Assembly: GCF_024701975.1 (NCBI RefSeq)
Contig: NZ_JANLNM010000001.1
Coordinates: 744,001-808,000 of the forward strand
Origin: Variovorax sp. ZS18.2.2
GTDB lineage: Bacteria > Pseudomonadota > Gammaproteobacteria > Burkholderiales > Burkholderiaceae_C
DNA: 64,000 bases
Direction of reading: 5' to 3'
This document shows positions 44,008-52,487 of this stretch, in pieces; the first letter of the stretch is position 1, and every line of letters starts with the position of its first letter. The notes below the pieces were generated by a model. It was not told where the DNA came from. It did no database searches and was given only the letters and a program-made list of their open reading frames with translations. The position numbers and the translations under genes are program-made.

Positions 44008-45411
44008 ATGAAGCGCATCCTCATTGCAAATCGAGGCGAGATCGCCTGCCGCGTCATCCGGGCCTGCAAGGCGCTCGGCATCGAGACGGTGGCCGTTTAT
44101 TCCGAGGCCGACGCGAAGGCGTTGCACGTGGAGATGGCCGACCATGCCGTCGCCATCGGCCCCGCATCTCCGGCCGAGAGCTACCTGAACCACGAGCGCA
44201 TCCTGGCCGCTGCCGTTGCGCAGGGCGCAGAAGGCGTGCATCCGGGCTACGGCTTCCTGTCGGAGAACACGGCCTTCGCACGCGCCGCCGAAGCAGCGGG
44301 CGTGGTGTGGATCGGCCCCACGCCACAGAGCATCGAAGAGATGGGCGACAAGGAGCGCGCCCGCGAAATCGCCAAGGCGGCCGGGGTGCCGACCCTGCCG
44401 GGCAGCCGGCGCTTCGCGCTCGACGACCTGGCAGGCATCGAAGAAGCGGCCGTGGCCGTCGGCTATCCGCTGCTGGTCAAGGCCACGGGCGGTGGCGGCG
44501 GCATCGGCATGCGGCTCGTGGATGCACCCGAGAAGCTGCTGGCCTCGGTGTCGGCCACGCAGCAACTCGCTGCCAAGTCGTTCAAGGACGGCACGATCTA
44601 CCTGGAGCGCTATGTGCCGAGGGCGCGCCATGTGGAGATCCAGGTCTTCGGCTACGGCGACGGCAGCGCGGTGCACCTGTTCGAGCGCGAGTGCTCGATC
44701 CAGCGGCGCTTCCAGAAGATCATCGAGGAGAGCCCGGCGCCGGGCTTGCCGGCCGAACTGCGCGCGCGCATGGCCAAGGCAGCGGCGGCGCTGGCCGCGC
44801 ACCAGCGCTATCGCGGCCCGGGCACGGTCGAATTCATCGTGGATGCGGACTCGCTGGAGTTCTTCTTCCTCGAGATGAACACGCGCATCCAGGTCGAGCA
44901 CCCGGTCACCGAGATGGTGACGGGCTGGGACCTGGTGCAGCAGCAGATCAAGCTGGCCGCCGCAGGCCCGTCGCTCGCCGGCTTCGAGAAGATCGCGCAA
45001 GAGGACATCGCGATGCATGGCGCGGCCATCGAATGCCGCCTCTATGCGGAAAACCCGGCCAAGAACTTCTTCCCCTCGCCGGGCCCGCTCGACGTGTTCG
45101 CGCTGCCGCCGGCCGCGCCGCACCTGCGCGTGGACACCGGCGTGCGCCAGGGCGACGTGATCACGCCTTTCTACGACCCGATGATCGCCAAGATGATCGT
45201 CTGGGGCGAGAACCGCGACGCGGCGCTCGCCGCCATGCTGGCCGCGCTGGAAGGAAGCCGCATCGAGGGCGTGAAGAACAACCTCGCATTCCTCAAGGCG
45301 GTGATCCGCCACGAGGACTTCGCGGCCGGGCGCCTCGACACCGGGCTGGTCGAGCGCGACCGCGCGCGGCTGCTAGAAGCGATGGCGGGTGCTGCGCCGG
45401 CAGCGGGTTGA
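44008..45411 (+). CDS. Biotin carboxylase (AccC-like) of the pxp module
   Basis: The 467-aa ATP-grasp enzyme carboxylates a biotin carrier with bicarbonate and ATP. It has the biotin carboxylase N-domain opening KRILIANRGEIACRVIRAC, the glycine-rich ATP loop GGGGGIG near 161-167, the catalytic segment EMNTRIQVEH with E289, N291 and R293, and the C-domain with AIECRLYAENP. It is a second, pathway-specific copy-type gene rather than the housekeeping accC, since a dedicated biotin carrier lies at the end of the same unit. With the PxpC protein, whose fold resembles the urea carboxylase carboxyltransferase, it could form a complete carboxylase; this is inference. Confidence 0.9.
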   Translation: MKRILIANRGEIACRVIRACKALGIETVAVYSEADAKALHVEMADHAVAIGPASPAESYLNHERILAAAVAQGAEGVHPGYGFLSENTAFARAAEAAGVVWIGPTPQSIEEMGDKERAREIAKAAGVPTLPGSRRFALDDLAGIEEAAVAVGYPLLVKATGGGGGIGMRLVDAPEKLLASVSATQQLAAKSFKDGTIYLERYVPRARHVEIQVFGYGDGSAVHLFERECSIQRRFQKIIEESPAPGLPAELRARMAKAAAALAAHQRYRGPGTVEFIVDADSLEFFFLEMNTRIQVEHPVTEMVTGWDLVQQQIKLAAAGPSLAGFEKIAQEDIAMHGAAIECRLYAENPAKNFFPSPGPLDVFALPPAAPHLRVDTGVRQGDVITPFYDPMIAKMIVWGENRDAALAAMLAALEGSRIEGVKNNLAFLKAVIRHEDFAAGRLDTGLVERDRARLLEAMAGAAPAAG

Positions 45412-45428
45412 GCGCCAGGGTGCGACCG

Positions 45429-46145
45429 ATGACTTCTTCCAGTATTTCCCCCTGGCACATCGCCCCGGTGGGCGACCGCAGCCTGGTCGTGGAGTTCGGC
45501 CAGGCCGTGGAGCCGGCCGTCAATGCCACCGTGCGCAGCTTTGCGCGCGAACTGCTCGACGAACCCATCGCGGGCATCGTCGACGTGGTGCCGGCCTTCA
45601 CCACCGTGGCGGTGCACTACCGCCCCGAGTTCTTCGCGGAGGGCGCCTCGCCTTACGAGGTGCTGCGCCGGCGGCTCGACGCCTTGCTGGCGCGCGGCAT
45701 CCGCCATCACGACGAGGATGCGCGCACGGTCGAGATTCCGGTCTGCTACGGCGGCGAGTTCGGCCCTGATCTCGAAGAGGTCGCCGCCGCCTGTGGCTTG
45801 CAGACAGAAGAGGTGATTGCGCGCCATGTCGCATCGCAGCACCTCGTCTACATGCTCGGCTTCGCACCGGGCTTCCCCTACATCGGCGGACTCGATCCGT
45901 CGCTCGCCGTGCCGCGCCGCGGCACGCCGCGCACCCGTATTCCCGCGGGCAGCGTGGCCATTGCGCGCGACCAGACCTCGATCTATTCGCTGGAAACACC
46001 GGGCGGGTGGAACGTGATCGGCCGCACGCCGCTGAAGCTGTTCGACGCCGCCGCCGAATCGCCGTGCCTGCTGCGCCCGGGCGACCGCATCCGCTTCGTG
46101 CCGGCGTCGGCCGACATCTTCGGCAATGCGGAGGTCGCGCGATGA
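45429..46145 (+). CDS. pxpB: 5-oxoprolinase subunit PxpB (KipI family)
   Basis: PxpB acts with PxpA and PxpC to hydrolyse 5-oxoproline to glutamate at the cost of ATP. The 238-aa protein carries the family features: PVGDRSLVVEFG at the N-terminus, the strongly conserved GFAPGFPYIGGLD near residues 155-170, PRRGTPRTRIPAGSVAIA, and the closing GDRIRFVPAS. ATG 45429 is 17 bases after the carboxylase stop; a GTG nine bases upstream is an alternative. Its last codons overlap the pxpC start (ATGA), so subunits are translationally coupled. Confidence 0.92.
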   Translation: MTSSSISPWHIAPVGDRSLVVEFGQAVEPAVNATVRSFARELLDEPIAGIVDVVPAFTTVAVHYRPEFFAEGASPYEVLRRRLDALLARGIRHHDEDARTVEIPVCYGGEFGPDLEEVAAACGLQTEEVIARHVASQHLVYMLGFAPGFPYIGGLDPSLAVPRRGTPRTRIPAGSVAIARDQTSIYSLETPGGWNVIGRTPLKLFDAAAESPCLLRPGDRIRFVPASADIFGNAEVAR

Positions 46146-47149
46146 GCCGCATCGAAGTCATCAAGCCCGGCGCGCTGTCGCTGCTGCAGGACCGGGGGCG
46201 CCATGGCTACCAGCACCTGGGCGTGGTGGTCGGCGGCGCGATGGATGAGTGGTCGCACCGCTGCGCCAACGCGCTGCTCGGCAACGAGGAAGACGAAGCC
46301 ACACTCGAGATCACGCTGATGGGGCCCAGCCTGCTGTTCCACGAAGCGCAGGCGATTGCGCTGTGCGGTGCGAACTTGTCGGCACGCATCGGCGAGGCCG
46401 AACTGCCGATGAACCGTGCTGTGCTTGTGCGCGCCGGTGCGCGGCTCGATTTCGGCAAGCGCATCGACGGCATGCGCAGCTACCTCGCGGTGCGCGGCGG
46501 CTTCGCGGTGCCTGGCGTGATGGACAGCCGCAGCACCTATGTGCGCGGCGCCTTCGGCGGCCTGCAGGGACGGGCGCTGAAGAAGGGCGACGTGCTGGAG
46601 GTGGGTGGCGTGCCGCCGGTTTCCGCCGCATCGGCCGCCCGCCTGGGCGACGCAGATTTCATCGAGATTCACCAGCCCGAAGTGCATGCCCCCGCCATTG
46701 CGCTGCGAACCGAAGGCCCGGCGCCGGTGCGCGTGATCGCGGGCCAGCAATGGGCGCTGTTCACCGACGAGGCGCAGCAGGCCTTCATGCAGGCCGAGTT
46801 CCGCATCAGCCCGCAGTCCGACCGCATGGGCTTCCGGCTCGAAGGGCCGGTGCTCGAGCGCCGGCAGGCGATGGAAATGATCTCCGAGGGCGTGGCCTTC
46901 GGCACGGTGCAAGTGCCGCCCGACGGCCAGCCGATCGTGCTGATGGCCGACCGGCAGACCACCGGCGGCTATCCGAAGATCGCCTGCGTGGCCAGCGTCG
47001 ACCTGCCGCTCGTTGCGCAACTGGCGCCGCAAGAGGCGCTGCGTTTCGAGCCGATTTCGCTCGAGGCGGCGCAGGCGCTCTACCTGGAGCGCGAGCGCGC
47101 CCTCGGGCGGCTGCGCAGCCTGGTGCGCGCGGCCGGGGAGGCGCAATGA
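46142..47149 (+). CDS. pxpC: 5-oxoprolinase subunit PxpC (KipA, biotin-dependent carboxyltransferase family)
   Basis: The 335-aa protein belongs to the KipA/allophanate hydrolase subunit 2 fold, which is homologous to the carboxyltransferase half of urea carboxylase. Family motifs are GALSLLQDRGRHGYQHLGV near the N-terminus, YLAVRGGFAVPGVMDSRST, and LMADRQTTGGYPKIACV near the end. In Bacillus and Escherichia it acts as 5-oxoprolinase subunit without biotin; here a biotin carboxylase and carrier are linked, so an additional carboxyltransferase role is plausible. It overlaps pxpB by 4 bases and pxpA by 4 bases. Confidence 0.92.
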   Translation: MSRIEVIKPGALSLLQDRGRHGYQHLGVVVGGAMDEWSHRCANALLGNEEDEATLEITLMGPSLLFHEAQAIALCGANLSARIGEAELPMNRAVLVRAGARLDFGKRIDGMRSYLAVRGGFAVPGVMDSRSTYVRGAFGGLQGRALKKGDVLEVGGVPPVSAASAARLGDADFIEIHQPEVHAPAIALRTEGPAPVRVIAGQQWALFTDEAQQAFMQAEFRISPQSDRMGFRLEGPVLERRQAMEMISEGVAFGTVQVPPDGQPIVLMADRQTTGGYPKIACVASVDLPLVAQLAPQEALRFEPISLEAAQALYLERERALGRLRSLVRAAGEAQ

Positions 47150-47964
47150 CACAACAGGCGCTGCGCATCGACATCAACTGCGACATGGGCGAGGGCTTCG
47201 GCGCCTGGGCCATGGGCAACGACATCGAGCTGCTCGACCATGTGAGCTCGGCCAACATCGCATGCGGCTTCCATGCGGGCGACCCATCGACCATGCGCCG
47301 CGTGGTCGCAGCGGCATTGCATCGTGGCGTGCGCGTCGGCGCGCATCCCGGCCTGCCCGACCTGCAGGGTTTCGGGCGGCGCGTGATGCAGGTGTCGCCG
47401 GCCGAGGTCTACGCGATGGTGGTCTACCAGGTCGGCGCGCTCTGGGCCTTCGCGAAGGCGGCCGGCGGCACGCTGAGCCATGTGAAGGCGCACGGCGCGC
47501 TCTACAACATGGCGGCGAAGGACCGCACACTGGCCGATGCCATTGCGCGTGCGGTGCACGAGGTCGATCCACGGCTGGTGCTGTTCGGCCTAGCGGGCAG
47601 CGAGATGATCCGCGCTGCCGAGGCCCTGGGCCTGCCGGTTGCGGCCGAGGTGTTTGCCGATCGCAGCTACCAGGACGACGGCTCGCTGTCGCCGCGCGGC
47701 CAGCCCGGCGCCTTGATCGAAGACGCCGACGTGGCCGCCGCCCAGGTGCTGCAGATGGTGCAGCACGGATCGGTGTACGCGGCGAGCGGCAAGGAAGTTG
47801 CGCTGCGCGCCGACACGCTGTGCATCCACGGCGACCAGCCCGGCGCGCTCGCGTTCGTGCGGCGCATCCGCAGCGCGCTCGATGCCATCGGCGTGCACGT
47901 GGCCGCGCCCGAATTCCCCTCAACGACCCGCCCGCATTCAACCGGAGGAAATCCCCATGCCTGA
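47146..47964 (+). CDS. pxpA: 5-oxoprolinase subunit PxpA (LamB/YcsF family)
   Basis: The 272-aa protein is a LamB/YcsF family deacetylase-like barrel and the presumed hydrolytic subunit of 5-oxoprolinase. Its diagnostic motifs are DINCDMGEGFGAW at the N-terminus, ANIACGFHAGDP with likely metal ligands, GAHPGLPDLQGFGRR, and VKAHGALYNMAA. It comes last in the order pxpB-pxpC-pxpA, the reverse of the E. coli order in which pxpA is not first either. The start overlaps the pxpC stop (ATGA). Its end overlaps the next gene, the biotin carrier, by 8 bases. Confidence 0.93.
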   Translation: MTQQALRIDINCDMGEGFGAWAMGNDIELLDHVSSANIACGFHAGDPSTMRRVVAAALHRGVRVGAHPGLPDLQGFGRRVMQVSPAEVYAMVVYQVGALWAFAKAAGGTLSHVKAHGALYNMAAKDRTLADAIARAVHEVDPRLVLFGLAGSEMIRAAEALGLPVAAEVFADRSYQDDGSLSPRGQPGALIEDADVAAAQVLQMVQHGSVYAASGKEVALRADTLCIHGDQPGALAFVRRIRSALDAIGVHVAAPEFPSTTRPHSTGGNPHA

Positions 47965-48181
47965 ACACAACATAGTGGCCGATGTCAGCGGCCGCATCTG
48001 GAAACTCGAGGTCGCCGAAGGCCAGCAGGTCGAGGAGGGCGACACGCTGCTGATCGTGGAGTCCATGAAGATGGAAATCCCGGTCGAAGCGCCGGCCGCG
48101 GGCACGGTGCTGCGCATCCTGGCCGCCGAGGGCGACATGGTGACCGACGAGCAGGTGCTGGTCGTGCTGGCATCCGCGTGA
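47957..48181 (+). CDS. Biotin carboxyl carrier protein (small lone biotinyl domain)
   Basis: This 74-aa protein is only a biotinyl/lipoyl domain, far shorter than AccB (about 150 aa). The attachment site is K38 in ESMKME, the standard context for biotin protein ligase, flanked by the conserved GD and PVEAPAAG turns. It would carry the carboxyl group from the linked biotin carboxylase. The ATG at 47957 has a GGAGGAAAT ribosome site inside the end of pxpA and overlaps that gene by 8 bases. Co-occurrence with pxp genes and a biotin carboxylase suggests a shared enzyme complex. Confidence 0.9.
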   Translation: MPEHNIVADVSGRIWKLEVAEGQQVEEGDTLLIVESMKMEIPVEAPAAGTVLRILAAEGDMVTDEQVLVVLASA

Positions 48182-48216
48182 AGACATTCCCCGACAACAC
48201 AACAAGGACTTCAACC

Positions 48217-49473
48217 ATGTCGACTCCCTCATTTCGCCGTGTTTCCATCGTGGCCGCCGTGTGCACCGCGTTCGTCGCAGGCTGTTCGACGCTGCCACCA
48301 CCAGCCACTGAAGGCACCGCGAAGTTCGCCGACGCGCACTTCCACATCGCCAACTACGCCTACCAGGGCGCGTCGCTCAAGCAGCTCTTGCGCGACTACA
48401 TGAAGGACGACATGGTGCGCTCCACCGTCATGCCCCTGCCGCTGCAGCAGAAGTGGGACGGCTTCGAGCAGTACGCGGGCGACAGGGTCGCGCCCACCTA
48501 CTACCTGGGGCCGAAGGCAGAGCTCTACTACTACGCCTTTGCTGACGCCATGTACGCGAAGGAATACCTCACGCTGACGCCGGCCGAGCAGAGCCGCCTC
48601 GACCTGATGATCACCGGCTTCAACCCGATGGACCGCTACGCGGCGCAGCACATCAAGCGCGCGCTGCTGACCTTTCCGGGCGCCTTTGCCGGCATCGGCG
48701 AGTTCACGGTGCACAAGGAGTTGGTGTCGCGCAAGATCGCAGGCGACCCGATCAGCTACACCGCAGCCGCTGGAAAGCAGCCTCCAGATACATCGGACAA
48801 GGACGGCAAGCTCTCGCTCTACAGCCCCGCGCTGGTGGATATCTTGAAGACGGTCGCCGAGACCGGCCTGGTCGCCACGCTGCACAACGACATCTACCCG
48901 GCCGACGTGACCTACGACGGCACGGTGGAGGCGCTGCGACCAGAGAACAACTACGAGGCGGGCCTCAAGCAGCTGTGCGTGCAGGCGCCGGGTGCCAGCG
49001 TGATCTGGGCGCACACGGGCCTGGGCCGCTTCGTGAAGCCGACGCGCGACCACCTGCAGATGGTGTCGCGCGTGCTCGATGCCTGCCCCGGGTGGAGCGT
49101 GGACATTTCATGGGACATCGTGCAGGAGCGCTTCATCAAGCCCGAGCCCGGCATGCCGACCACCGACGAGTGGGCGCAGTTCGTCACCCGCTACCAGGAC
49201 CGCGTGCTGTGGGGTTCGGACACCGTGATCTACAGCCGCAACGTGGTCGATGCCAAGGGCGTGCCGGTCTCGATGGGCAAGCGCATGACCTTCGACCAGT
49301 ACATGGCCGTGCCGAAGATCACGTCGCCGCTGTTCGAGAAGGTGGGACCGCAGATCAGCCAGAAGGTGCGCGTGGGCAACTACGTGAAGCTGTTCGACGG
49401 TGCGAAGAAGAAGGTGCGTGCCTGGGAGGCTGCACACGCCGCCGACGACGTGTGGGACCTGAGCGCCCGCTAG
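48217..49473 (+). CDS. Lipoprotein amidohydrolase (TIM-barrel, amidohydrolase-2-like)
   Basis: The 418-aa protein has a lipoprotein signal with lipobox VAGC and modified cysteine C23, so it is tethered to the envelope. The mature part shows metal-dependent amidohydrolase features: an HFH metal pair at 41-43 in FADAHFHIANY, TLHNDIYPAD, VIWAHTGLGRF, and a final WGSDTVIY that fits the barrel's last aspartate. The substrate is unknown; being at the end of the 5-oxoproline module it may release an amide or lactam substrate outside the cytoplasm. ATG 48217 was chosen because it directly precedes the signal peptide; it lies 35 bases after the biotin carrier gene. Confidence 0.75.
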   Translation: MSTPSFRRVSIVAAVCTAFVAGCSTLPPPATEGTAKFADAHFHIANYAYQGASLKQLLRDYMKDDMVRSTVMPLPLQQKWDGFEQYAGDRVAPTYYLGPKAELYYYAFADAMYAKEYLTLTPAEQSRLDLMITGFNPMDRYAAQHIKRALLTFPGAFAGIGEFTVHKELVSRKIAGDPISYTAAAGKQPPDTSDKDGKLSLYSPALVDILKTVAETGLVATLHNDIYPADVTYDGTVEALRPENNYEAGLKQLCVQAPGASVIWAHTGLGRFVKPTRDHLQMVSRVLDACPGWSVDISWDIVQERFIKPEPGMPTTDEWAQFVTRYQDRVLWGSDTVIYSRNVVDAKGVPVSMGKRMTFDQYMAVPKITSPLFEKVGPQISQKVRVGNYVKLFDGAKKKVRAWEAAHAADDVWDLSAR

Positions 49474-49492
49474 AGCCAGGGCCTGCAGTTGT

Positions 49493-49651
49493 TCAGATGA
49501 AGTAGGCCTTGACGGCCCATAGCACGCCCAGCACGACAGCGACCAGCGCGACGAAGAGCATCCAGGCGCGGGTGAAGGCCTGGGCCTCGGTGATGGATGC
49601 GGGGGCTGTCACTGGCGGCGGGCTAGGGGCGGCGGGCGGTTGTGGGTTCAT
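49493..49651 (-). CDS. Small 52-aa single-TM protein overlapping the MFS gene
   Basis: A short frame encodes a proline-rich N-terminus (MNPQPPAAPSPPPVTAPAS) and one strong membrane helix (AWMLFVALVAVVLGVLWAVKAYFI) at the C-terminus. It overlaps the 3' end of the upstream MFS gene by 29 bases in another frame and would be co-transcribed with it. The helix pattern supports a real protein, although no clear ribosome site precedes the ATG at 49651. No family recognised. Confidence 0.5.
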   Translation of the reverse strand: MNPQPPAAPSPPPVTAPASITEAQAFTRAWMLFVALVAVVLGVLWAVKAYFI

Positions 49652-50939
49652 TTCCGACTGTACCCCGCGCGGGTCCCGCCGCGGCCGGTTTTACCGAAGC
49701 ATCCCGCCGGGCCATCGCCAGCAGGATGCCGGCCGCGACGAGGTTCGCACCGATGCTGGCGACGATCGGCAGCAGGTAGCTGCGGCTGATGTCGAAGGCA
49801 AAGCCCGCCGCGCTCGGCCCCACCAGGGTGCCCACGGCCACGCTGGTGTAGAGCACGCCGATGATCGCGCTGATGTTGCGTCCGCCGAAGTAGTCCATCA
49901 CCAGCGCGGGCAACAGCGCGACGAAGCCGCCGTAGAACACGCCGTAGGCGAACGCGAACACGGCCAGCCCCCAGAACCCGCCGGACACCGCCCACACGAC
50001 GAGTGACAGCGCCATGCCCGCCGACATCAGCGGCAGTGCCAACTGGCGGCCGATGCGGTCGGCCAGCCCGCCGAGGAAGAAGCGGCCGGCCGTGCTGCCG
50101 ACGCCGATGGCGCCCAGCAGCAGCACTGCGGAAGTCGACGGCACGCCATGGTCGAGTGCATAAGGCACGAGGTGGACGAAGGGCACGAACAATCCGAACG
50201 AGCTGATCAGGCAGGCCGCAAAGAGGCCGGCGAAGCGCCGCGACGTGACCGCCTCCCGCACCGTCGCGCCTGTAGGCTTGGCCGACGACGTTTGCGGCTG
50301 CGGCGGATCGCCGTCGGGTCCGAGGCCGCGGTCGCGCGGGTCGTTCTCGATCAGGAGCGCCATGCCCACGCCCACCACCACGGCGAGCACGCCGAGCGCC
50401 AGGTACGCGTGGCGCCATCCGATGCCTTCGATGAGGAACGACGCCAGCGGCGGCATGACCAGCGTGCCCACGCCGATGCCGCTGACCGCAAGCCCCGACG
50501 CGAACCCGCGCCGCTTGACAAACCAGCGCTGCACCGCGCCGAGCACCGGCACATACGACGCGCCTACGCCCAGGCCCACGCCGAGCCCGTACGCAAGGTA
50601 GATCTGCGTCAGGCTCTGCGCCTGCCCCGCGAGGGCGAGGCCCAGCCCGACCAGCACCATGCCCGCGACCGCGAGCCGCCGCGAACCCCATCGGTCGGCC
50701 AGCGGGCCGCTGATGACGCCGAGCCCGAAGTAGAGAAAGCCCGCGAGCGAGAACACCAGCGACACCGAACCGCGCGAGGCGCCGAAGTCGCGCTGCAGCG
50801 ATTCGAGAAAAGCGCTGAAGGTGTAGGCGCTGCCGAAGCCCACGAGGGTCACGGCGAAGGCGCCCGCGACCACGAGCCAGCCGCGGAAGATGCGTGTGCG
50901 CGGCGAGGTGGATGAAGGGGTCAAGGGGGAGGTCTCCAT
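49623..50939 (-). CDS. MFS transporter, monocarboxylate/OFA-like
   Basis: The 438-aa protein has 12 predicted helices with a roughly 35-residue central loop (ENDPRDRGLGPDGDPP and following). Motifs GPLADRWGSRRLAVAG and GLADRIGRQLALPL occupy the two inter-helix loops typical of MFS, and the opening RGWLVVAGAFAVTLVGFG resembles monocarboxylate and oxalate/formate antiporter families. It is encoded 8 bases downstream of the amidase gene, so it probably imports the amidase substrate or exports its product. ATG 50939 precedes METSPLTPSS; the signal for the first helix follows at residue 15. Confidence 0.85.
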   Translation of the reverse strand: METSPLTPSSTSPRTRIFRGWLVVAGAFAVTLVGFGSAYTFSAFLESLQRDFGASRGSVSLVFSLAGFLYFGLGVISGPLADRWGSRRLAVAGMVLVGLGLALAGQAQSLTQIYLAYGLGVGLGVGASYVPVLGAVQRWFVKRRGFASGLAVSGIGVGTLVMPPLASFLIEGIGWRHAYLALGVLAVVVGVGMALLIENDPRDRGLGPDGDPPQPQTSSAKPTGATVREAVTSRRFAGLFAACLISSFGLFVPFVHLVPYALDHGVPSTSAVLLLGAIGVGSTAGRFFLGGLADRIGRQLALPLMSAGMALSLVVWAVSGGFWGLAVFAFAYGVFYGGFVALLPALVMDYFGGRNISAIIGVLYTSVAVGTLVGPSAAGFAFDISRSYLLPIVASIGANLVAAGILLAMARRDASVKPAAAGPARGTVGNEPTTARRP

Positions 50940-50947
50940 GTTCTTCT

Positions 50948-52390
50948 TCAGTCCAGCGGATGGCGGCGATGCCATGCGGTCACGCCCTGGAACGCGGCAC
51001 CGGCGCGGACCAGCGTGGCCTCGTCCATGTGCGCCGCGACCAGCTGGAAGCCGAGCGGCATGCCGCCATCGGTGAACCCGCCGGGCAGGGTGATCGTGGG
51101 GTGGCCGGTCATGTCGAAGGGCGCGGTGTAGCGCAGCAGCGCGGACACCAGTGTCGGCGTTTCGCCTAGGGTCTGCATCGCTGCAACGGTGGGCGATGCG
51201 AAGGGATGCACCGGGATCAGCAGCAGGTCGATGTCGGCGAACAGGGCCGAGACGCGGCCGCGCAGCGCCATGCGGCGCAGGTGGATTTTCTGGAACCCGG
51301 TTCCGCTCACGGCATGGCCGGCTTCGATGACCGAAGCGAGCACGGGGCCGTACGCTTCCTTGCGCGACGGGTAGGTCGCTTCGTGCGCCACGGCGGCTTC
51401 CACCGCGCAGAGCGGAAACCAGTCCGTCACCGCCTGCGTCACATCGGGAAAGCGCAGGTCGACGAGGCGGGCGCCGAGGGCGCGCAAGGTCTCGGCGGCG
51501 TCTTTCAGCATGGCCTGCGTCTCGGGGTCCACGCCGTCGCTGTTCCATGCGGCATCGATGCCGATGCGCAGGCCCCGCACGCCGTGGTCCGCCGTCGCGA
51601 GGTAGTCGGGCACCGCGTCGAGTGCGGCGGTGGGGTCGTTCTCGTCGCTGCCTGCGATCGCGCCGAGCAGCACGCCGGCATCGACCGCGCTGCGCGCCAT
51701 CGGGCCGATGTGGTCCAGCGAGGCCGCGAGCTCGAACACGCCGTGCCGGCTCACGCGGCCCCAGCTCGGCTTGATCCCGGTGAGACCGTTGGCGGCGCAA
51801 GGAAAGCGGATCGATCCGCCCGTGTCGGAGCCCAGCGAGCCATAGCAAAGGCCCGCCGCCGTCGCCACGCCCGAGCCGCTGGACGACATACCGGGCCAAT
51901 GGTCCGCATGCCACGGATTGCGCGGCGGCGTGATGGACGGATGGTGGTCGGAATACGCGCCCTCGGTGAGCTGCAGCTTGCCGAGCAGCACCGCACCGGC
52001 TTCCTTCAGGCGGCGCACCACTGTCGCGTCTTCGGTGGGAATGTGGTGCTTGTGGATCGCCATGCCGCCCGCGGTGGCGAAGCCTGCGGTGAAGCACAGG
52101 TCCTTCACCGCGATGGGAACGCCGTGCAGCGGACCGCGGTATCGGCCCGCGGCGATCTCCGCTTGCGCCGCTTCGGCCTGGGCCATCGCGGCGTCGGTCA
52201 TCACCAGCGCGTAGCTGTGGAGCGCGCCGTCCAGCGCCGCGATCCGATCAAGCTGGGCGCGGAGCACTGCGACCGGCGAGACCTGGCGCGTGCGGATGCG
52301 CGCGGCCAGTTCGGTGAGTTCCAGGTAATGGAGGGCATCGCTTGAGTGATCAGAATATCTAAGGTCAAGGAGATCGGGTGTGTGCAGCAA
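50948..52390 (-). CDS. Amidase (amidase signature family)
   Basis: The amidase-signature enzyme has its Ser-cisSer-Lys triad: Lys96 in PIAVKDLCF, cis-Ser near 171 in GMSSSGSGVATAAG, and nucleophile Ser193 in SDTGGSIRFPCA, counted from the chosen start. It would hydrolyse a small amide; the substrate is unknown. No ATG precedes the conserved part: the start is placed at TTG 52390 (480 aa), but an upstream TTG at 52450 is also in frame, and neither has a strong ribosome site. The MFS gene follows 8 bases later. A GcvA-like LysR regulator is encoded divergently across a short region with a perfect palindrome. Confidence 0.83.
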   Translation of the reverse strand: MLHTPDLLDLRYSDHSSDALHYLELTELAARIRTRQVSPVAVLRAQLDRIAALDGALHSYALVMTDAAMAQAEAAQAEIAAGRYRGPLHGVPIAVKDLCFTAGFATAGGMAIHKHHIPTEDATVVRRLKEAGAVLLGKLQLTEGAYSDHHPSITPPRNPWHADHWPGMSSSGSGVATAAGLCYGSLGSDTGGSIRFPCAANGLTGIKPSWGRVSRHGVFELAASLDHIGPMARSAVDAGVLLGAIAGSDENDPTAALDAVPDYLATADHGVRGLRIGIDAAWNSDGVDPETQAMLKDAAETLRALGARLVDLRFPDVTQAVTDWFPLCAVEAAVAHEATYPSRKEAYGPVLASVIEAGHAVSGTGFQKIHLRRMALRGRVSALFADIDLLLIPVHPFASPTVAAMQTLGETPTLVSALLRYTAPFDMTGHPTITLPGGFTDGGMPLGFQLVAAHMDEATLVRAGAAFQGVTAWHRRHPLD

Positions 52391-52459
52391 GGTGGTTTCT
52401 CGTTTCAGCTTCGTTGTGCCAATATTCCTTCTTGGAACGCCGCCTCGCAAACCAGATTT

Positions 52460-52474
52460 TCTGAAGATTTCAGA
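52460..52474. promoter_or_regulatory. Palindrome TCTGAA-GAT-TTCAGA upstream of the GcvA-like regulator
   Basis: TCTGAA (52460-52465) and TTCAGA (52469-52474) are perfect inverted repeats with a 3-base spacer, 13 bases before the LysR start codon and in the 97-base region shared with the amidase gene. It is a candidate operator for autoregulation or for the amidase/MFS pair. Confidence 0.45.
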
Positions 52475-52487
52475 TCAGATTAACTAA

